Shown here: piece after piece, positions 43,186 through 52,191 of the stretch
Numbering within the stretch: position 1 is the stretch's first letter
Layout: each line of letters opens with the position of its first letter
Origin: Pelomonas sp. Root1444
GTDB taxonomy: Bacteria; Pseudomonadota; Gammaproteobacteria; Burkholderiales; Burkholderiaceae_C
Direction of reading: 5' to 3'
NCBI RefSeq assembly: GCF_001426885.1
Contig: NZ_LMFP01000008.1
Coordinates: 212,699-267,083, forward strand
Length of the DNA: 54,385 nt
Translations under genes and position numbers: made by a program
Notes under the pieces: generated by a model
What the model was told of the DNA's origin: nothing
Databases searched by the model: none
Seen by the model: only the letters and a program-made list of their open reading frames with translations

Positions 43186-44442
43186 ATGCCCTCGCCGTTT
43201 GAACTCCAGGTCGGCTGGCGCTATGTGCGCGCCGGCCGCGGCGGGCGGCGCAACCGCTTCATCAGCTTCATCTCCGGCGTGTCCATCTTCGGCATCGCGC
43301 TGGGCGTGGCGGCGCTGATCATCGTGCTGTCGGTGATGAACGGCTTCCAGCGCGAGGTGCGCGACCGCATGCTCAACGTCATCGCCCATGTCGAGCTGCT
43401 GGACTATTCGGGGCAGGCGCTGCCCGACTGGCAGGCCACGGCGGCCAAGGCACGCCAGAACCCCGAGGTCATCGGTGCAGCGCCCTTCATCGCGAGCCAG
43501 GGCCTGATCGCCCGTGGCGAGGACATGCGCGGCGCCATCATCCGCGGCATCTCGCCCGCCGAGGAGGCCAGCGTCACCGGCCTGGGCGCGGCGCTCAAGG
43601 ACGGCGTCTTCGCGAAGCTGCAGCCGGGCGCCTGGAACATCGTGCTCGGCGCCGAGCTGGCCCGGCAGCTGGGCGTCGGTGTGGGAGACAAGATCACCGT
43701 CGTCGCGCCCGGTGGCCAGGTCACGCCGGCCGGCGTGGTGCCACGGCTGCGTGCCTTCAATGTGGCCGGCACCTTCAGCGCCGGCCACTACGAATACGAC
43801 TCGGGCCTGACGCTCATCCATGTGGACGACGCGGCCAAGCTGTTCCGCACGGAGGGCCCGACCGGCGTGCAGCTCAAGCTGCGCGACGTGCACGACGCCC
43901 GCCGCGTCGCCGCGGAGTTGAAGCAGGCGATGGGGCCGGACATCCTCGTGCGCGACTGGACGCGCGCCAACGCGAACTGGTTCGACGCGGTGCAGATCGA
44001 GAAGCGCCTGATGAGCATCATCCTGACGCTGATCGTCGCCGTCGCTGCCTTCAACCTGGTATCCACGCTGGTCATGACCGTCACCGACAAGCAGAGCGAC
44101 ATCGCCATCCTGCGCACGCTGGGCGCCAGCCCGCGCTCCATCATGGGCATCTTCATCGTGCAGGGCGCGGTGGCCGGCGTCATCGGCACGCTGTCGGGCG
44201 TGGGCCTGGGCCTGCTGGTGGCCTGCAACATCGACGTCATCGTGCCGACCATCGAGCGGCTGCTCAACGTCAGCTTCCTGCCGGGCAGCATCTACGTCAT
44301 CAGCCAGATGCCCAGCGACCCCCAGAGCGCCGACATCGTGCCGATCGCGCTGGTGTCGCTGGTCCTGTCCTTCCTCGCCACGCTCTACCCGAGCTGGCGC
44401 GCCAGCCGCGTGCAGCCGGCGGAGGCGCTGCGTTATGAGTGA
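43186..44442 (+). CDS. lolC: Lipoprotein-releasing ABC transporter, permease subunit LolC/E
   Basis: A 418-residue inner-membrane protein that extracts outer-membrane lipoproteins and hands them to LolA. The N-terminal helix ([29 protein letters not shown]) and the following [16 protein letters not shown] segment are family markers. A large periplasmic domain follows (about 55-270), then three helices of the FtsX domain ([58 protein letters not shown]). Only one permease gene is present here, so the transporter may be a homodimer unless a lolE lies elsewhere. The gene overlaps lolD by eight bases. Confidence 0.94.
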   Translation: MPSPFELQVGWRYVRAGRGGRRNRFISFISGVSIFGIALGVAALIIVLSVMNGFQREVRDRMLNVIAHVELLDYSGQALPDWQATAAKARQNPEVIGAAPFIASQGLIARGEDMRGAIIRGISPAEEASVTGLGAALKDGVFAKLQPGAWNIVLGAELARQLGVGVGDKITVVAPGGQVTPAGVVPRLRAFNVAGTFSAGHYEYDSGLTLIHVDDAAKLFRTEGPTGVQLKLRDVHDARRVAAELKQAMGPDILVRDWTRANANWFDAVQIEKRLMSIILTLIVAVAAFNLVSTLVMTVTDKQSDIAILRTLGASPRSIMGIFIVQGAVAGVIGTLSGVGLGLLVACNIDVIVPTIERLLNVSFLPGSIYVISQMPSDPQSADIVPIALVSLVLSFLATLYPSWRASRVQPAEALRYE

Positions 44443-45124
44443 TCCCCACATCCTTCAGGCGACCGGCCTGACCCGCCGCTTCGAGGAAGGCGGCCTCGAC
44501 GTGACCGTGCTGCGAGGCGTCGACCTGGCCGTGCAGCGCGGCGAGACGCTGGCCATCGTCGGCGCCTCCGGCTCGGGCAAGTCCACGCTGCTGCATCTGC
44601 TCGGCGGGCTGGACGTGCCGACCGCCGGCAACGTCACGCTGATGGGCAAGCCCCTCGCGGGCATGGACGAGGCCGAGCGCGGCCGCTGGCGCAACCAGCA
44701 CCTGGGTTTCGTCTACCAGTTCCACCACCTGCTGCCCGAGTTCTCGGCGCTGGACAACGTCGCCATGCCGCTGCGCATCCGCCGCCAGACGCCGGCCGAG
44801 GCGCGCGAGCAGGCGGCGCAGATGCTGGCCCGCGTCGGCCTCAAGGAGCGCGTGCTGCACCGGCCGGCCGAGCTGTCCGGCGGCGAGCGCCAGCGCGTGG
44901 CCATCGCCCGCGCCCTCGTCACCCGGCCGGCCTGCGTGCTGGCTGACGAGCCCACCGGCAACCTCGATCGCGACACGGCGACCGGCGTCTTCGAGCTGAT
45001 GCTGGAGCGCGCCCGCGAACTCGGCACCGCCTTCATCCTCGTCACCCACGACCGCGACCTCGCGGCGCGCTGCGACCGCCAGCTGCGCCTGGTCGCGGGG
45101 CAATTCCAGGCGACTCCCGCATGA
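44435..45124 (+). CDS. lolD: Lipoprotein-releasing ABC transporter, ATPase LolD
   Basis: A 229-residue ABC ATPase powering lipoprotein release. Walker A is GASGSGKST (about 44-52), the Q-loop lies in [18 protein letters not shown], the signature is [15 protein letters not shown] and Walker B is [12 protein letters not shown] with the switch His in LVTHDRDLA. The LLPEF segment after the Q-loop is characteristic of LolD. It is translationally coupled to lolC (8-base overlap) and to purU (ATGA). Confidence 0.96.
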   Translation: MSDPHILQATGLTRRFEEGGLDVTVLRGVDLAVQRGETLAIVGASGSGKSTLLHLLGGLDVPTAGNVTLMGKPLAGMDEAERGRWRNQHLGFVYQFHHLLPEFSALDNVAMPLRIRRQTPAEAREQAAQMLARVGLKERVLHRPAELSGGERQRVAIARALVTRPACVLADEPTGNLDRDTATGVFELMLERARELGTAFILVTHDRDLAARCDRQLRLVAGQFQATPA

Positions 45125-45975
45125 CTCCGCGTTTTGTTCTGAAGCTCTCCTGCCCCGACCGCGCGGGCATCGTGCATGCCGTCACCGGCGTGCTGCTGCA
45201 GCAGGGCGGCAACATCATCACGTCGCACCAGCATGGCGACGCCGACCATGCGCGCTTCTTCATGCGCATCGAGTTCGAGGCCCAAGCGGAAGAGGGCGCG
45301 CTGCAGGCCGCCTTCGCGCCGCTGGCCGCGCAGTTCGAGATGGACTGGGAGCTGGTGGCGCGTGCCCGCAAGACGCGCGTGCTGCTGCTGGTCTCCAAGC
45401 TGGGCCATTGCCTGAACGACCTGCTGTTCCGCGTGCAGACCGGGCACCTGCCCATCGAGATTCCGGCCATCGTGTCCAACCACCGCGACTTCTACCAGCT
45501 CGCGGCGTCGCACAACATTCCCTTCCACCACTTCCCGCTGCTGGGCGGCACCGACGCGCAGAAGGCCGCGCAGGAAGACAAGATCCGCGAGGTCGTGGCC
45601 GACAACCAGATCGACCTCGTCGTGCTGGCGCGCTACATGCAGATCCTGTCGCCCGAGCTGTGCCGCGACCTGAGCGGTCGCGCGATCAACATCCACCACA
45701 GCTTCCTGCCCAGCTTCAAGGGCGCCAAGCCCTACCACCAGGCCTACGAGCGTGGCGTGAAGCTGATCGGCGCGACGGCCCACTACGTGACCAGCGACCT
45801 CGACGAGGGGCCCATCATCGAGCAGGAGGTCGCCCGCATCGACCACAGCATGCCGCCCGAGCAACTGGTCGGCATCGGCCGCGACATGGAGTGCGTGGCG
45901 CTGGCACGGGCCATCCAGTGGCATGCCGAGCACAGGGTGTTACTCAACGGCAACCGCACGGTGGTGTTCCGCTGA
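45121..45975 (+). CDS. purU: Formyltetrahydrofolate deformylase
   Basis: A 284-residue enzyme that hydrolyses 10-formyltetrahydrofolate to formate and tetrahydrofolate, balancing the one-carbon pool. The N-terminal ACT-like domain ([20 protein letters not shown] to about residue 80) is a regulatory part. The catalytic domain shows [28 protein letters not shown], the formyltransferase core [20 protein letters not shown] and [18 protein letters not shown]. Length is normal. It begins inside the lolD stop codon (ATGA), an unusual partner for a lipoprotein transporter but consistent with one transcript. tatD follows after 15 bases. Confidence 0.95.
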   Translation: MTPRFVLKLSCPDRAGIVHAVTGVLLQQGGNIITSHQHGDADHARFFMRIEFEAQAEEGALQAAFAPLAAQFEMDWELVARARKTRVLLLVSKLGHCLNDLLFRVQTGHLPIEIPAIVSNHRDFYQLAASHNIPFHHFPLLGGTDAQKAAQEDKIREVVADNQIDLVVLARYMQILSPELCRDLSGRAINIHHSFLPSFKGAKPYHQAYERGVKLIGATAHYVTSDLDEGPIIEQEVARIDHSMPPEQLVGIGRDMECVALARAIQWHAEHRVLLNGNRTVVFR

Positions 45976-45990
45976 GATACAAGGGAAGGC

Positions 45991-46803
45991 ATGTGGATCG
46001 ACACCCACTGCCATCTCGACGCGGCCGAGTTCGACGCCGACCGTGACGCCGTCGTCGCGCGCGCCAAGGCGGCGGGCGTCAGGCAGATCGTCATTCCCGC
46101 CGTCGATGCGCACAACCTGGAGCGCGTGCGCGAGCTGGCGCATGAACACGACCTGACCTATGCGCTCGGCATCCATCCGCTGTGCGTGATGGGCGCGAAG
46201 CCGGACGACCTGGATCGCGTCGCCGAGGCGCTGGAGCGTCACAAGGACGACGAGCGGCTGGTCGCCGTCGGAGAGATCGGGCTGGACTATTTCGTCGAGG
46301 GCATCGACGAGGATACGCAACTGCGCTTCTACGTCGAGCAGCTCAAGCTCGCCAAGCATGCGGGCCTGCCGGTGCTGCTGCATGTGCGCCGCAGCGCCGA
46401 CAAGCTGCTGGCCGGCCTGCGCCGTGTCGGCTTTTCGCACGGCGGCATCGCGCATGCGTTCAACGGCAGCGAGCAGCAGGCGCAGGCCTTCATCGACCTC
46501 GGCTTCAAGCTGGGTTTCGGCGGCACGCTGACCTTCGAGCGCTCGCTGCAGATCCGCCGCGTCGCGGCCAGCGTGCCCGACGATGTGCCGGTCATGGAGA
46601 CCGATGCGCCCGACATCCCGCCGCAGTGGCTCTACAAGACGGCGGAGCAGCGCGAAGCCGAGCCGGGCCAGGCGCGCAACGAGCCGGCCGAGTTGCCGCG
46701 CATCGCCGAAAGCCTGGCCGCGCTGCGCGGCTGGACCGTGGAGCAGGCGGCCGAGATCACCAGCGCGAATGCGCGCGCCGCGCTGCCGCGGCTGCCGCGC
46801 TGA
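45991..46803 (+). CDS. TatD family metal-dependent hydrolase
   Basis: A 270-residue TIM-barrel metal-dependent nuclease/hydrolase of the TatD/YcfH family. Metal-binding motifs are DTHCHLD at the N terminus, the Glu in VGEIGLDYF, the His residues in LPVLLHVRRS and AHAFNGS, and the Asp in METDAPDIPPQ. Characterised relatives have 3'-5' DNA/RNA exonuclease or D-aminoacyl-tRNA deacylase activity, so the exact role is open. It ends the lolC-lolD-purU-tatD run. Its TGA abuts the stop of the convergent MOSC gene as TGATCA. Confidence 0.92.
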   Translation: MWIDTHCHLDAAEFDADRDAVVARAKAAGVRQIVIPAVDAHNLERVRELAHEHDLTYALGIHPLCVMGAKPDDLDRVAEALERHKDDERLVAVGEIGLDYFVEGIDEDTQLRFYVEQLKLAKHAGLPVLLHVRRSADKLLAGLRRVGFSHGGIAHAFNGSEQQAQAFIDLGFKLGFGGTLTFERSLQIRRVAASVPDDVPVMETDAPDIPPQWLYKTAEQREAEPGQARNEPAELPRIAESLAALRGWTVEQAAEITSANARAALPRLPR

Positions 46804-47625
46804 TCAGCCGGTGCCGAAGTTCAGCGACAGCTCGACCCGGTCGCCCACGCACAGCGCTCCTGCGCCGTTGCCGCGTGCATAGATGCCGAACTGCACCGGC
46901 TCGCCCGGTGCCCGCTCGGCGCTGAGCCGGGTCAAGGCGTCCAGCGCGAACGGCTGGGGTTCGCCGGTGGCCGGGTCCACCGTGGGCATCACGCAGCGCA
47001 CGCAGGCCGAAGTGCGGCCCAGCGCCAGCGCGCCGATGCGCGCTTCGATCATGATGTCTTCGATGAAGGGCGGCAGCTCGCCGCCGTTTTCCGCACTCAG
47101 CAGGACATTGGGCCGCGCGCGTTGGGCCAGCCCGTTCAGCGGCTCGGCGAGCGCCTCCTGCCAGGACTGCAGAGAACCCTCGCTGACGATGTGCAGGGCG
47201 TTCAGGATCGGCCGACGTTGCGCTTCGATGCTCAACCGCACCAGCCGCAGCCGTTCGCCCGTGGTGGCTTTCAGCAGCGCGGCGGCGTCCTCGCCAGCGT
47301 CCCAGACCTGCAGCACATCGAAGGCCTGCCGTTCGCCGTTCCAGCCGCGCACCTCCAACGCGTCACCGCCGTCACCCGGTACGGTCAGCGACCGCCCCTG
47401 GGCCAGAAGCTCCAGATCCGGGCCGACCGACCGCGCATGGACCAGGGCGAGCCGCGGGTGAGCGCCCATCCAGGTCAGCTCGCCGCCGGCATCGACGATG
47501 CCCCAGCCGCGGTCCCCGACGGGCCAGCCGTCGGCGTCGAGCTGCAGCGTGTCGACCGACTCGCCGGCGCAGGACTTGACCGGATAGCGCCAGAGGCCGG
47601 CAATGCGGGCGGTGAGATCGGTCAT
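46804..47625 (-). CDS. MOSC domain protein
   Basis: A 273-residue protein with an N-terminal MOSC_N beta-barrel (IAGLWRYPVKSCAGESVDTL, GDRGWGIVD) and a C-terminal MOSC domain (RPNVLLSAENGGELPPFIED, TSACVRCVMPTVDPATGEP). The Cys in CVRC corresponds to the conserved cysteine that contacts molybdenum cofactor in this superfamily. Relatives include YiiM, YcbX and the mARC proteins, which reduce N-hydroxylated bases; YcbX is the closest by layout, but the C-terminal ferredoxin of E. coli YcbX is absent. It begins 12 bases after the MscS gene. Confidence 0.88.
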   Translation of the reverse strand: MTDLTARIAGLWRYPVKSCAGESVDTLQLDADGWPVGDRGWGIVDAGGELTWMGAHPRLALVHARSVGPDLELLAQGRSLTVPGDGGDALEVRGWNGERQAFDVLQVWDAGEDAAALLKATTGERLRLVRLSIEAQRRPILNALHIVSEGSLQSWQEALAEPLNGLAQRARPNVLLSAENGGELPPFIEDIMIEARIGALALGRTSACVRCVMPTVDPATGEPQPFALDALTRLSAERAPGEPVQFGIYARGNGAGALCVGDRVELSLNFGTG

Positions 47626-47637
47626 GGTGGTGCCTTG

Positions 47638-48447
47638 TCAGCGGTTGCGCGGGGCGATCGGCGTCTCGGGCACGGGATAGCCGGCGGCGCCGAAGGTTGC
47701 GACGATGGCCTTGTGCGTGTCGAAGTAGACCTGCCAGTAATGGTCGGTGTGGCAGTAGGGCCTCACGCAGAGCAGCGGGCCCTCGGGTGTGAACTCCAGG
47801 ATCTCGATGTCCGGCGGCGGCTTGTCCAGCACGTTGGGAATCGCGGCGATGGCCGGGCGCAGCTTGGCGATGGCTTCCTGGGCGTCGACGCTGTTGGCGA
47901 CCTTGGCTTTGCAGTCCACGCGCCGGTGCGGCAGCATGGAGTAGTTCTGGATGGCGCCGCTGAAGACGGTGTTGTTGCCGATCAGCGTGTGCACGTTGTC
48001 CGGCGTGTGGATGGTCGTGCCGAACAGGCCGATCTCGGTCACGGTGCCGGTCACGCCGCCGGCCTGCACGAAGTCGCCGACCTTGAAGGGCCGCAGCACC
48101 TGCATGAAGACGCCGGCCGCGAAATGCGTCAGCAGCCCACCCCATGCGGTGCCGATGGCCAGGCCCGCGCCGGCCAGCAGGGCGGCAAACGAGGTCGTCT
48201 TGACGCCGAAGATGTCCAGGATCGCCAGGATGAGGACGAGGTTCAACAGCACGCCCAGGATGGAGCGCAGGTAGGTCGCCAGCGTCGAGTCGATGCGGTG
48301 GCCGCGCTGCAGCGCGGCGGAGAAGACGCGCAGCGCGACCGAGATAAGCCACCGGCCGATGACCCAGGCGGCAATGGCCGCGAGAATCTTCAGGCCGAAG
48401 TCCACGCCCTGGGTGCTGAGAAACAGCCAGATGGCTTCAGTGTTCAT
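47638..48447 (-). CDS. Small-conductance mechanosensitive channel (MscS family)
   Basis: A 269-residue channel of the short MscS type. Three membrane helices are seen: FGLKILAAIAAWVIGRWLIS, ILGVLLNLVLILAILDIFGV and the pore helix FAALLAGAGLAIGTAWGGLL with its glycine/alanine pattern. The beta domain follows at FKVGDFVQAGGVTGTVTEIG with the typical IGLFGTTIHTPDN, and the mixed C-terminal cage ends RPYCHTDHYWQVYFD. It heads a two-gene unit with the MOSC gene and is divergent from the glycosylase gene by 47 bases. Confidence 0.93.
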   Translation of the reverse strand: MNTEAIWLFLSTQGVDFGLKILAAIAAWVIGRWLISVALRVFSAALQRGHRIDSTLATYLRSILGVLLNLVLILAILDIFGVKTTSFAALLAGAGLAIGTAWGGLLTHFAAGVFMQVLRPFKVGDFVQAGGVTGTVTEIGLFGTTIHTPDNVHTLIGNNTVFSGAIQNYSMLPHRRVDCKAKVANSVDAQEAIAKLRPAIAAIPNVLDKPPPDIEILEFTPEGPLLCVRPYCHTDHYWQVYFDTHKAIVATFGAAGYPVPETPIAPRNR

Positions 48448-48494
48448 GCGTCGTCCTCCCAGTCAAAAGTCCTGCATCGTCGCAGCTGCCGCCC

Positions 48495-49016
48495 GTGCCC
48501 GCCAAGCCCCCAAACCCTGAGACTGAGCGGCTCATCGGTCTCGCGCCGGTCTTCGACACGCGTGCCCGGCTGCTCGTGCTCGGCAGCTTCCCCGGCGCGG
48601 CCTCATTGCAGGCGGCGCAGTACTACGCCCATCCGCGCAACGCCTTCTGGCCGGTGATGGGCGCGCTGCTGGACGAGTGCGACATGCGAGCGCGGCCGTA
48701 TGAGGAGCGTCTGCAGACGCTGCGCCGCCACCGCATCGCGCTGTGGGACGCGGTGGCCGCATGCCAGCGCGAAGGCAGCCTGGACACGGCCATCGAAGCC
48801 GCCGAACCCAGCGACCTGGGCGAGCTGGTCGCACGCCTGCCGACCCTGCGGGCGATCGCCTGCAATGGCGCGCTGGCGCACAAGCAGACGCTGCTGGCGC
48901 TGCCGGGCACCGAGTTGCCGGTGCTGCGCCTGCCGTCGACCAGCCCTGCGCATGCGGGCCTGGGCCTGGCCGACAAGATCGATGCGTGGCGCAAGGCGCT
49001 GGCGCCCTACCTCTAG
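48495..49016 (+). CDS. DNA-deoxyinosine glycosylase (UDG family 6)
   Basis: A 173-residue base-excision enzyme removing hypoxanthine (deaminated adenine) from DNA. The family core is visible: LLVLGSFPGAASLQAAQYYA followed by HPRNAFWPVM holds the catalytic region, IALWDAVAACQREGSLD follows, and the C-terminal LPSTSPAHAGL loop replaces the usual His loop of UDG. The predicted start is GTG at 48495; no ATG is near, and the core begins about 20 residues in as in relatives. The next gene starts 10 bases later. Confidence 0.87.
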   Translation: MPAKPPNPETERLIGLAPVFDTRARLLVLGSFPGAASLQAAQYYAHPRNAFWPVMGALLDECDMRARPYEERLQTLRRHRIALWDAVAACQREGSLDTAIEAAEPSDLGELVARLPTLRAIACNGALAHKQTLLALPGTELPVLRLPSTSPAHAGLGLADKIDAWRKALAPYL

Positions 49017-49026
49017 GATGCCGGCC

Positions 49027-49800
49027 ATGACATCCAAGCGGCAAACCTGGGGCCCGGCGACGCTGAGCGAATTCGACGGCGTGCGCTTCCTGCACCTGGA
49101 CTCGATCTGGGTCCAGGGCGCGATGCGCATCCGCAAGCCCGACCAGCTCGAACTCGAATACATCCAGCGCATGTGCGCCTGGATGCTGTGGCGCGACCCG
49201 GCCACTCTGGGCGAGGGCCATGCGGTGCAACTGGGCCTGGGTGCCGCGGCGCTGACGCGCTTCTGCCATGGCCAGCTGAAGATGCGCACGACGGCCGTGG
49301 AGATCAACCCCGAGGTGATCGCCGCCTGCCGGCAGTGGTTCCGCCTGCCGGGCAATGACGCGCGGCTGAACGTCTTGAACGAAGACGCGGCCCGCTGGGT
49401 GGTGGACGATGCCAACTTGCAGACCGTCGACGTGCTGAACGTCGACCTGTATGACCACGACGCGGCGTCGCCCGTGCTGGACGACGAGGCCTTCTACGCC
49501 GCCTGCCGCGGCGCGCTGGCCGATGGCGGGCTGATGACGGTGAACCTGTTCGGCCGCAGCGCCAGCTTCGCGCGCAGCGCGCTGCGCATCGCCAAGGCCT
49601 TCGGGTCGGACCAGGTCTGGAGCCTGGCGCCCACCAAGGAGGGCAACACCATCGTCGTCGCGGCACGCGGCGTGCAGGTGCCGCACCGCGATGTGCTGGA
49701 GCAGCGCGCGGCTAATATCGAATCGCGCTTCAAGCTGCCGGCCCGCAAATGGCTCAGGCTTGTCAGGCCGCTGCCGATGAGCATCCTCCACGCACTCTGA
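49027..49800 (+). CDS. Spermidine-synthase-like methyltransferase-fold protein
   Basis: A 257-residue Rossmann-fold protein of the spermidine synthase family. The nucleotide-binding core is VQLGLGAAALTRFCHGQL, followed by TTAVEINPEVIAACRQWF (acidic end of strand 2) and TVDVLNVDLYDHDAASPVLD. The Asp pair and gatekeeping loop of real SpeE proteins are not obvious, and the N-terminal beta-hairpin domain is short, so aminopropyl transfer is uncertain. Similar genes next to a GspE-type ATPase gene occur in Burkholderiales. Ten-base spacers to both neighbours suggest one transcript from 48495 to 51630. Confidence 0.72.
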   Translation: MTSKRQTWGPATLSEFDGVRFLHLDSIWVQGAMRIRKPDQLELEYIQRMCAWMLWRDPATLGEGHAVQLGLGAAALTRFCHGQLKMRTTAVEINPEVIAACRQWFRLPGNDARLNVLNEDAARWVVDDANLQTVDVLNVDLYDHDAASPVLDDEAFYAACRGALADGGLMTVNLFGRSASFARSALRIAKAFGSDQVWSLAPTKEGNTIVVAARGVQVPHRDVLEQRAANIESRFKLPARKWLRLVRPLPMSILHAL

Positions 49801-49809
49801 GTCCCGCCG

Positions 49810-51630
49810 ATGTCGACCAAGCTCAAGCCTCAGGCCCCCGCCTTCAAGTCCGACGGCCGACTGGAATGGCGCACGCTGTTGAAGTGGTTGCTCGAGGACG
49901 GACTCATCGACGAGACGCAGGTCCAGCGCACCGAGCAACGCCTGGGTGCCGGTGACAGCTCGCTGCACCCGCTGGTGCGCCTGGGCCACGCCAATCTGGT
50001 GCGCCTGACAACCGGCAAACCGATGGATGTGGACGCGTTGACGGAATGGCTGGCCGTGCGCGCCAGGCTGCCTTATCTGCGCATCGACCCGCTCAAGGTC
50101 GACGTCGGCCGCGTCGGCGACGTGATGTCCATCGGCTATGCGGAGGCCAAGCGCTGCCTGCCGGTGCAGTTCGGTGTCAACGACGTGACGATCGCGACGT
50201 CCGAGCCCTTTGACACCGGCTGGGTCGCGCAGATCGAGTCGCATGTGCGCAAGCCCATCAAGCTGGTCATCGCCAACCCGCTGGACATCGCCCGCTACAC
50301 GACCGAGTTCTTCACGCTGGCGCGTTCGGTGCGGCAGGCCGCCAAGGCCGGCGAGCAGAGCCAGGTCGCCAGCTTCGAGCAACTCGTCGAACTGGGCCGC
50401 AGCACCAAGCAGCTGGACGCCAACGACCAGGGCGTCGTGCAGGTGGTCGACTGGCTGTGGCAGTACGCGTTCGACCAGCGCGCGTCGGACATCCACCTCG
50501 AGCCGCGCCGCGAAATGGGCGTCATCCGCTTTCGCATCGACGGCGTGCTGCACACGGTCTACCAGCTGCCGCCCACCGTGATGGCGGCGATGACGTCGCG
50601 CATCAAGCTGCTGGGCCGCATGGACGTCGTCGAGAAGCGCCGCCCGCTGGACGGCCGCATCAAGACGCGCAACCCGGCCGGCGACGAGGTGGAAATGCGG
50701 CTGTCGACGCTGCCGACTGCCTTCGGCGAGAAGATGGTCATGCGCATCTTCGACCCGGAAACGGCGGTCAAGGATTTGTCGTCGCTGGGCTTCGGCCAGC
50801 ATGACTCGGACCGCTGGGAGGCGCTGGTCAAGCAGCCGCACGGCATCATCCTGGTGACCGGCCCGACCGGCAGCGGCAAGACCACGACGCTGTATTCGAC
50901 GCTCAAGCGGCTGGCGACCGACGAGGTCAACGTCACGACCATCGAAGACCCGATCGAGATGATCGAGCCGGCCTTCAACCAGACCCAGGTGCAGAACGTG
51001 CTCGACTTCGGTTTCGCCGAAGGCCTGCGCGCGCTGATGCGCCAGGACCCGGACATCATCATGGTCGGCGAGATCCGCGACCTGGAGACGGCCGAGATGG
51101 CCATCCAGGCTGCGCTGACCGGCCACCTGGTGTTCAGCACCTTGCACACCAACGATTCGGTCTCGGCCATCACGCGCCTGACCGACCTGGGCGTGCCGAG
51201 TTATCTAATCAGCGCGACCATCATCGGCGTGCTGGCCCAGCGCCTCGTGCGCACGCTCTGCCCGCACTGCAAGCAGCCCGATCCCCTCGTCACGCGCGAG
51301 AGTCTCAACGACCTGGTGCGCCACTGGCGGCTGGGTGGCGGCGTGCGGCCGTACAAGCCGGTGGGCTGCCTCGAGTGCCGCAACACCGGCTTCCGTGGCC
51401 GGGCCGGCCTTTACGAGCTGCTGACGGTGACCGAAGGCGTCAAGTCGGCGATGCATCCGTCGCCCGACCTGCCAGCCCTGCGCCGCCAGGCCGTGCAGGA
51501 GGGCCTGCGCCCGCTGCGCCTCGCGGGTGCGATGAAGGTGGCCGAAGGGGTGACGACGGTCGAGGAAGTGCTGCGCAGCACACCGGCCTGGGATGACGAC
51601 GGCCGGCGGGCGCCGGGTGCTTACGTGTAA
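49810..51630 (+). CDS. GspE/PilB-family secretion ATPase
   Basis: A 606-residue hexameric assembly ATPase of type II secretion or type IV pili. An N-terminal GspE-II domain (about 20-190) leads into the ATPase core: Walker A GPTGSGKT (351-358), the Asp box TTIEDPIEM, Walker B region RQDPDIIMVGEIRDLETAE and the His box TGHLVFSTLHTN. A zinc-binding loop follows, with CPHC and CLECRNTGFRGR. No gspF, pilC, pseudopilin or secretin gene is near, so this is a stand-alone copy. It may serve a pilus or secretion system encoded elsewhere. Confidence 0.9.
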   Translation: MSTKLKPQAPAFKSDGRLEWRTLLKWLLEDGLIDETQVQRTEQRLGAGDSSLHPLVRLGHANLVRLTTGKPMDVDALTEWLAVRARLPYLRIDPLKVDVGRVGDVMSIGYAEAKRCLPVQFGVNDVTIATSEPFDTGWVAQIESHVRKPIKLVIANPLDIARYTTEFFTLARSVRQAAKAGEQSQVASFEQLVELGRSTKQLDANDQGVVQVVDWLWQYAFDQRASDIHLEPRREMGVIRFRIDGVLHTVYQLPPTVMAAMTSRIKLLGRMDVVEKRRPLDGRIKTRNPAGDEVEMRLSTLPTAFGEKMVMRIFDPETAVKDLSSLGFGQHDSDRWEALVKQPHGIILVTGPTGSGKTTTLYSTLKRLATDEVNVTTIEDPIEMIEPAFNQTQVQNVLDFGFAEGLRALMRQDPDIIMVGEIRDLETAEMAIQAALTGHLVFSTLHTNDSVSAITRLTDLGVPSYLISATIIGVLAQRLVRTLCPHCKQPDPLVTRESLNDLVRHWRLGGGVRPYKPVGCLECRNTGFRGRAGLYELLTVTEGVKSAMHPSPDLPALRRQAVQEGLRPLRLAGAMKVAEGVTTVEEVLRSTPAWDDDGRRAPGAYV

Positions 51631-51716
51631 TCCACAGGCCGGCGGCCGCCCCCCGCTGAGAGAATCGCCCGCACGAAATCGCGCGCATTCCCGCGGCGCG
51701 CTGGAGACATGACGCA

Positions 51717-52181
51717 ATGAAAATCAAGAGCCAGCGGGACTTCTGGTCCGGCCTGCTGTTCCTGGTGGTGGGCGTGGCCTTCGCCTGGGGCGCAACCAAT
51801 TACTCCTTCGGTACTTCGGCCCGACCCGGCCCGGGGTACTTCCCCTTCGGTCTGGGCATCCTGCTGGCGCTGATGGGCAGCCTCGTGCTGTTCAAGGCGC
51901 TGACGCTGGAGTCAGAAGGCGGCGACCCGATCGGCGACGTCGCCTGGCGGCCGCTGATCATCATCATTGCGGCGATCGTCGTGTTCGGGCTGGCGCTGCC
52001 CCGCCTGGGCATGGCGTGCACGCTGCCGTTGACCATCCTGCTGTCGTCGTTGGCCGGCCGTGAGTTTCACTGGCTGGACTGGCTGATCAGCAGCGTCGTG
52101 CTGACCGTGGGCAGCTGGGCGCTTTTCATCCTGGGCCTGAAGCTGACCATTCCGCTCTGGCCCATCTACTTCAACGGCTGA
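51717..52181 (+). CDS. tctB: Tripartite tricarboxylate transporter, small membrane subunit TctB
   Basis: A 154-residue protein with four membrane helices (FWSGLLFLVVGVAFAWGAT, YFPFGLGILLALMGSLVLF, PLIIIIAAIVVFGLALPRLG, WLISSVVLTVGSWALFILGL). The ARPGPGYFPF segment after the first helix is a TctB marker. With TctA it forms the membrane part of a secondary transporter for citrate or other carboxylates driven by ion gradients. TctA follows after 10 bases. No TctC binding-protein gene is adjacent. Confidence 0.9.
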   Translation: MKIKSQRDFWSGLLFLVVGVAFAWGATNYSFGTSARPGPGYFPFGLGILLALMGSLVLFKALTLESEGGDPIGDVAWRPLIIIIAAIVVFGLALPRLGMACTLPLTILLSSLAGREFHWLDWLISSVVLTVGSWALFILGLKLTIPLWPIYFNG

Positions 52182-52191
52182 GGGGCGGCAC

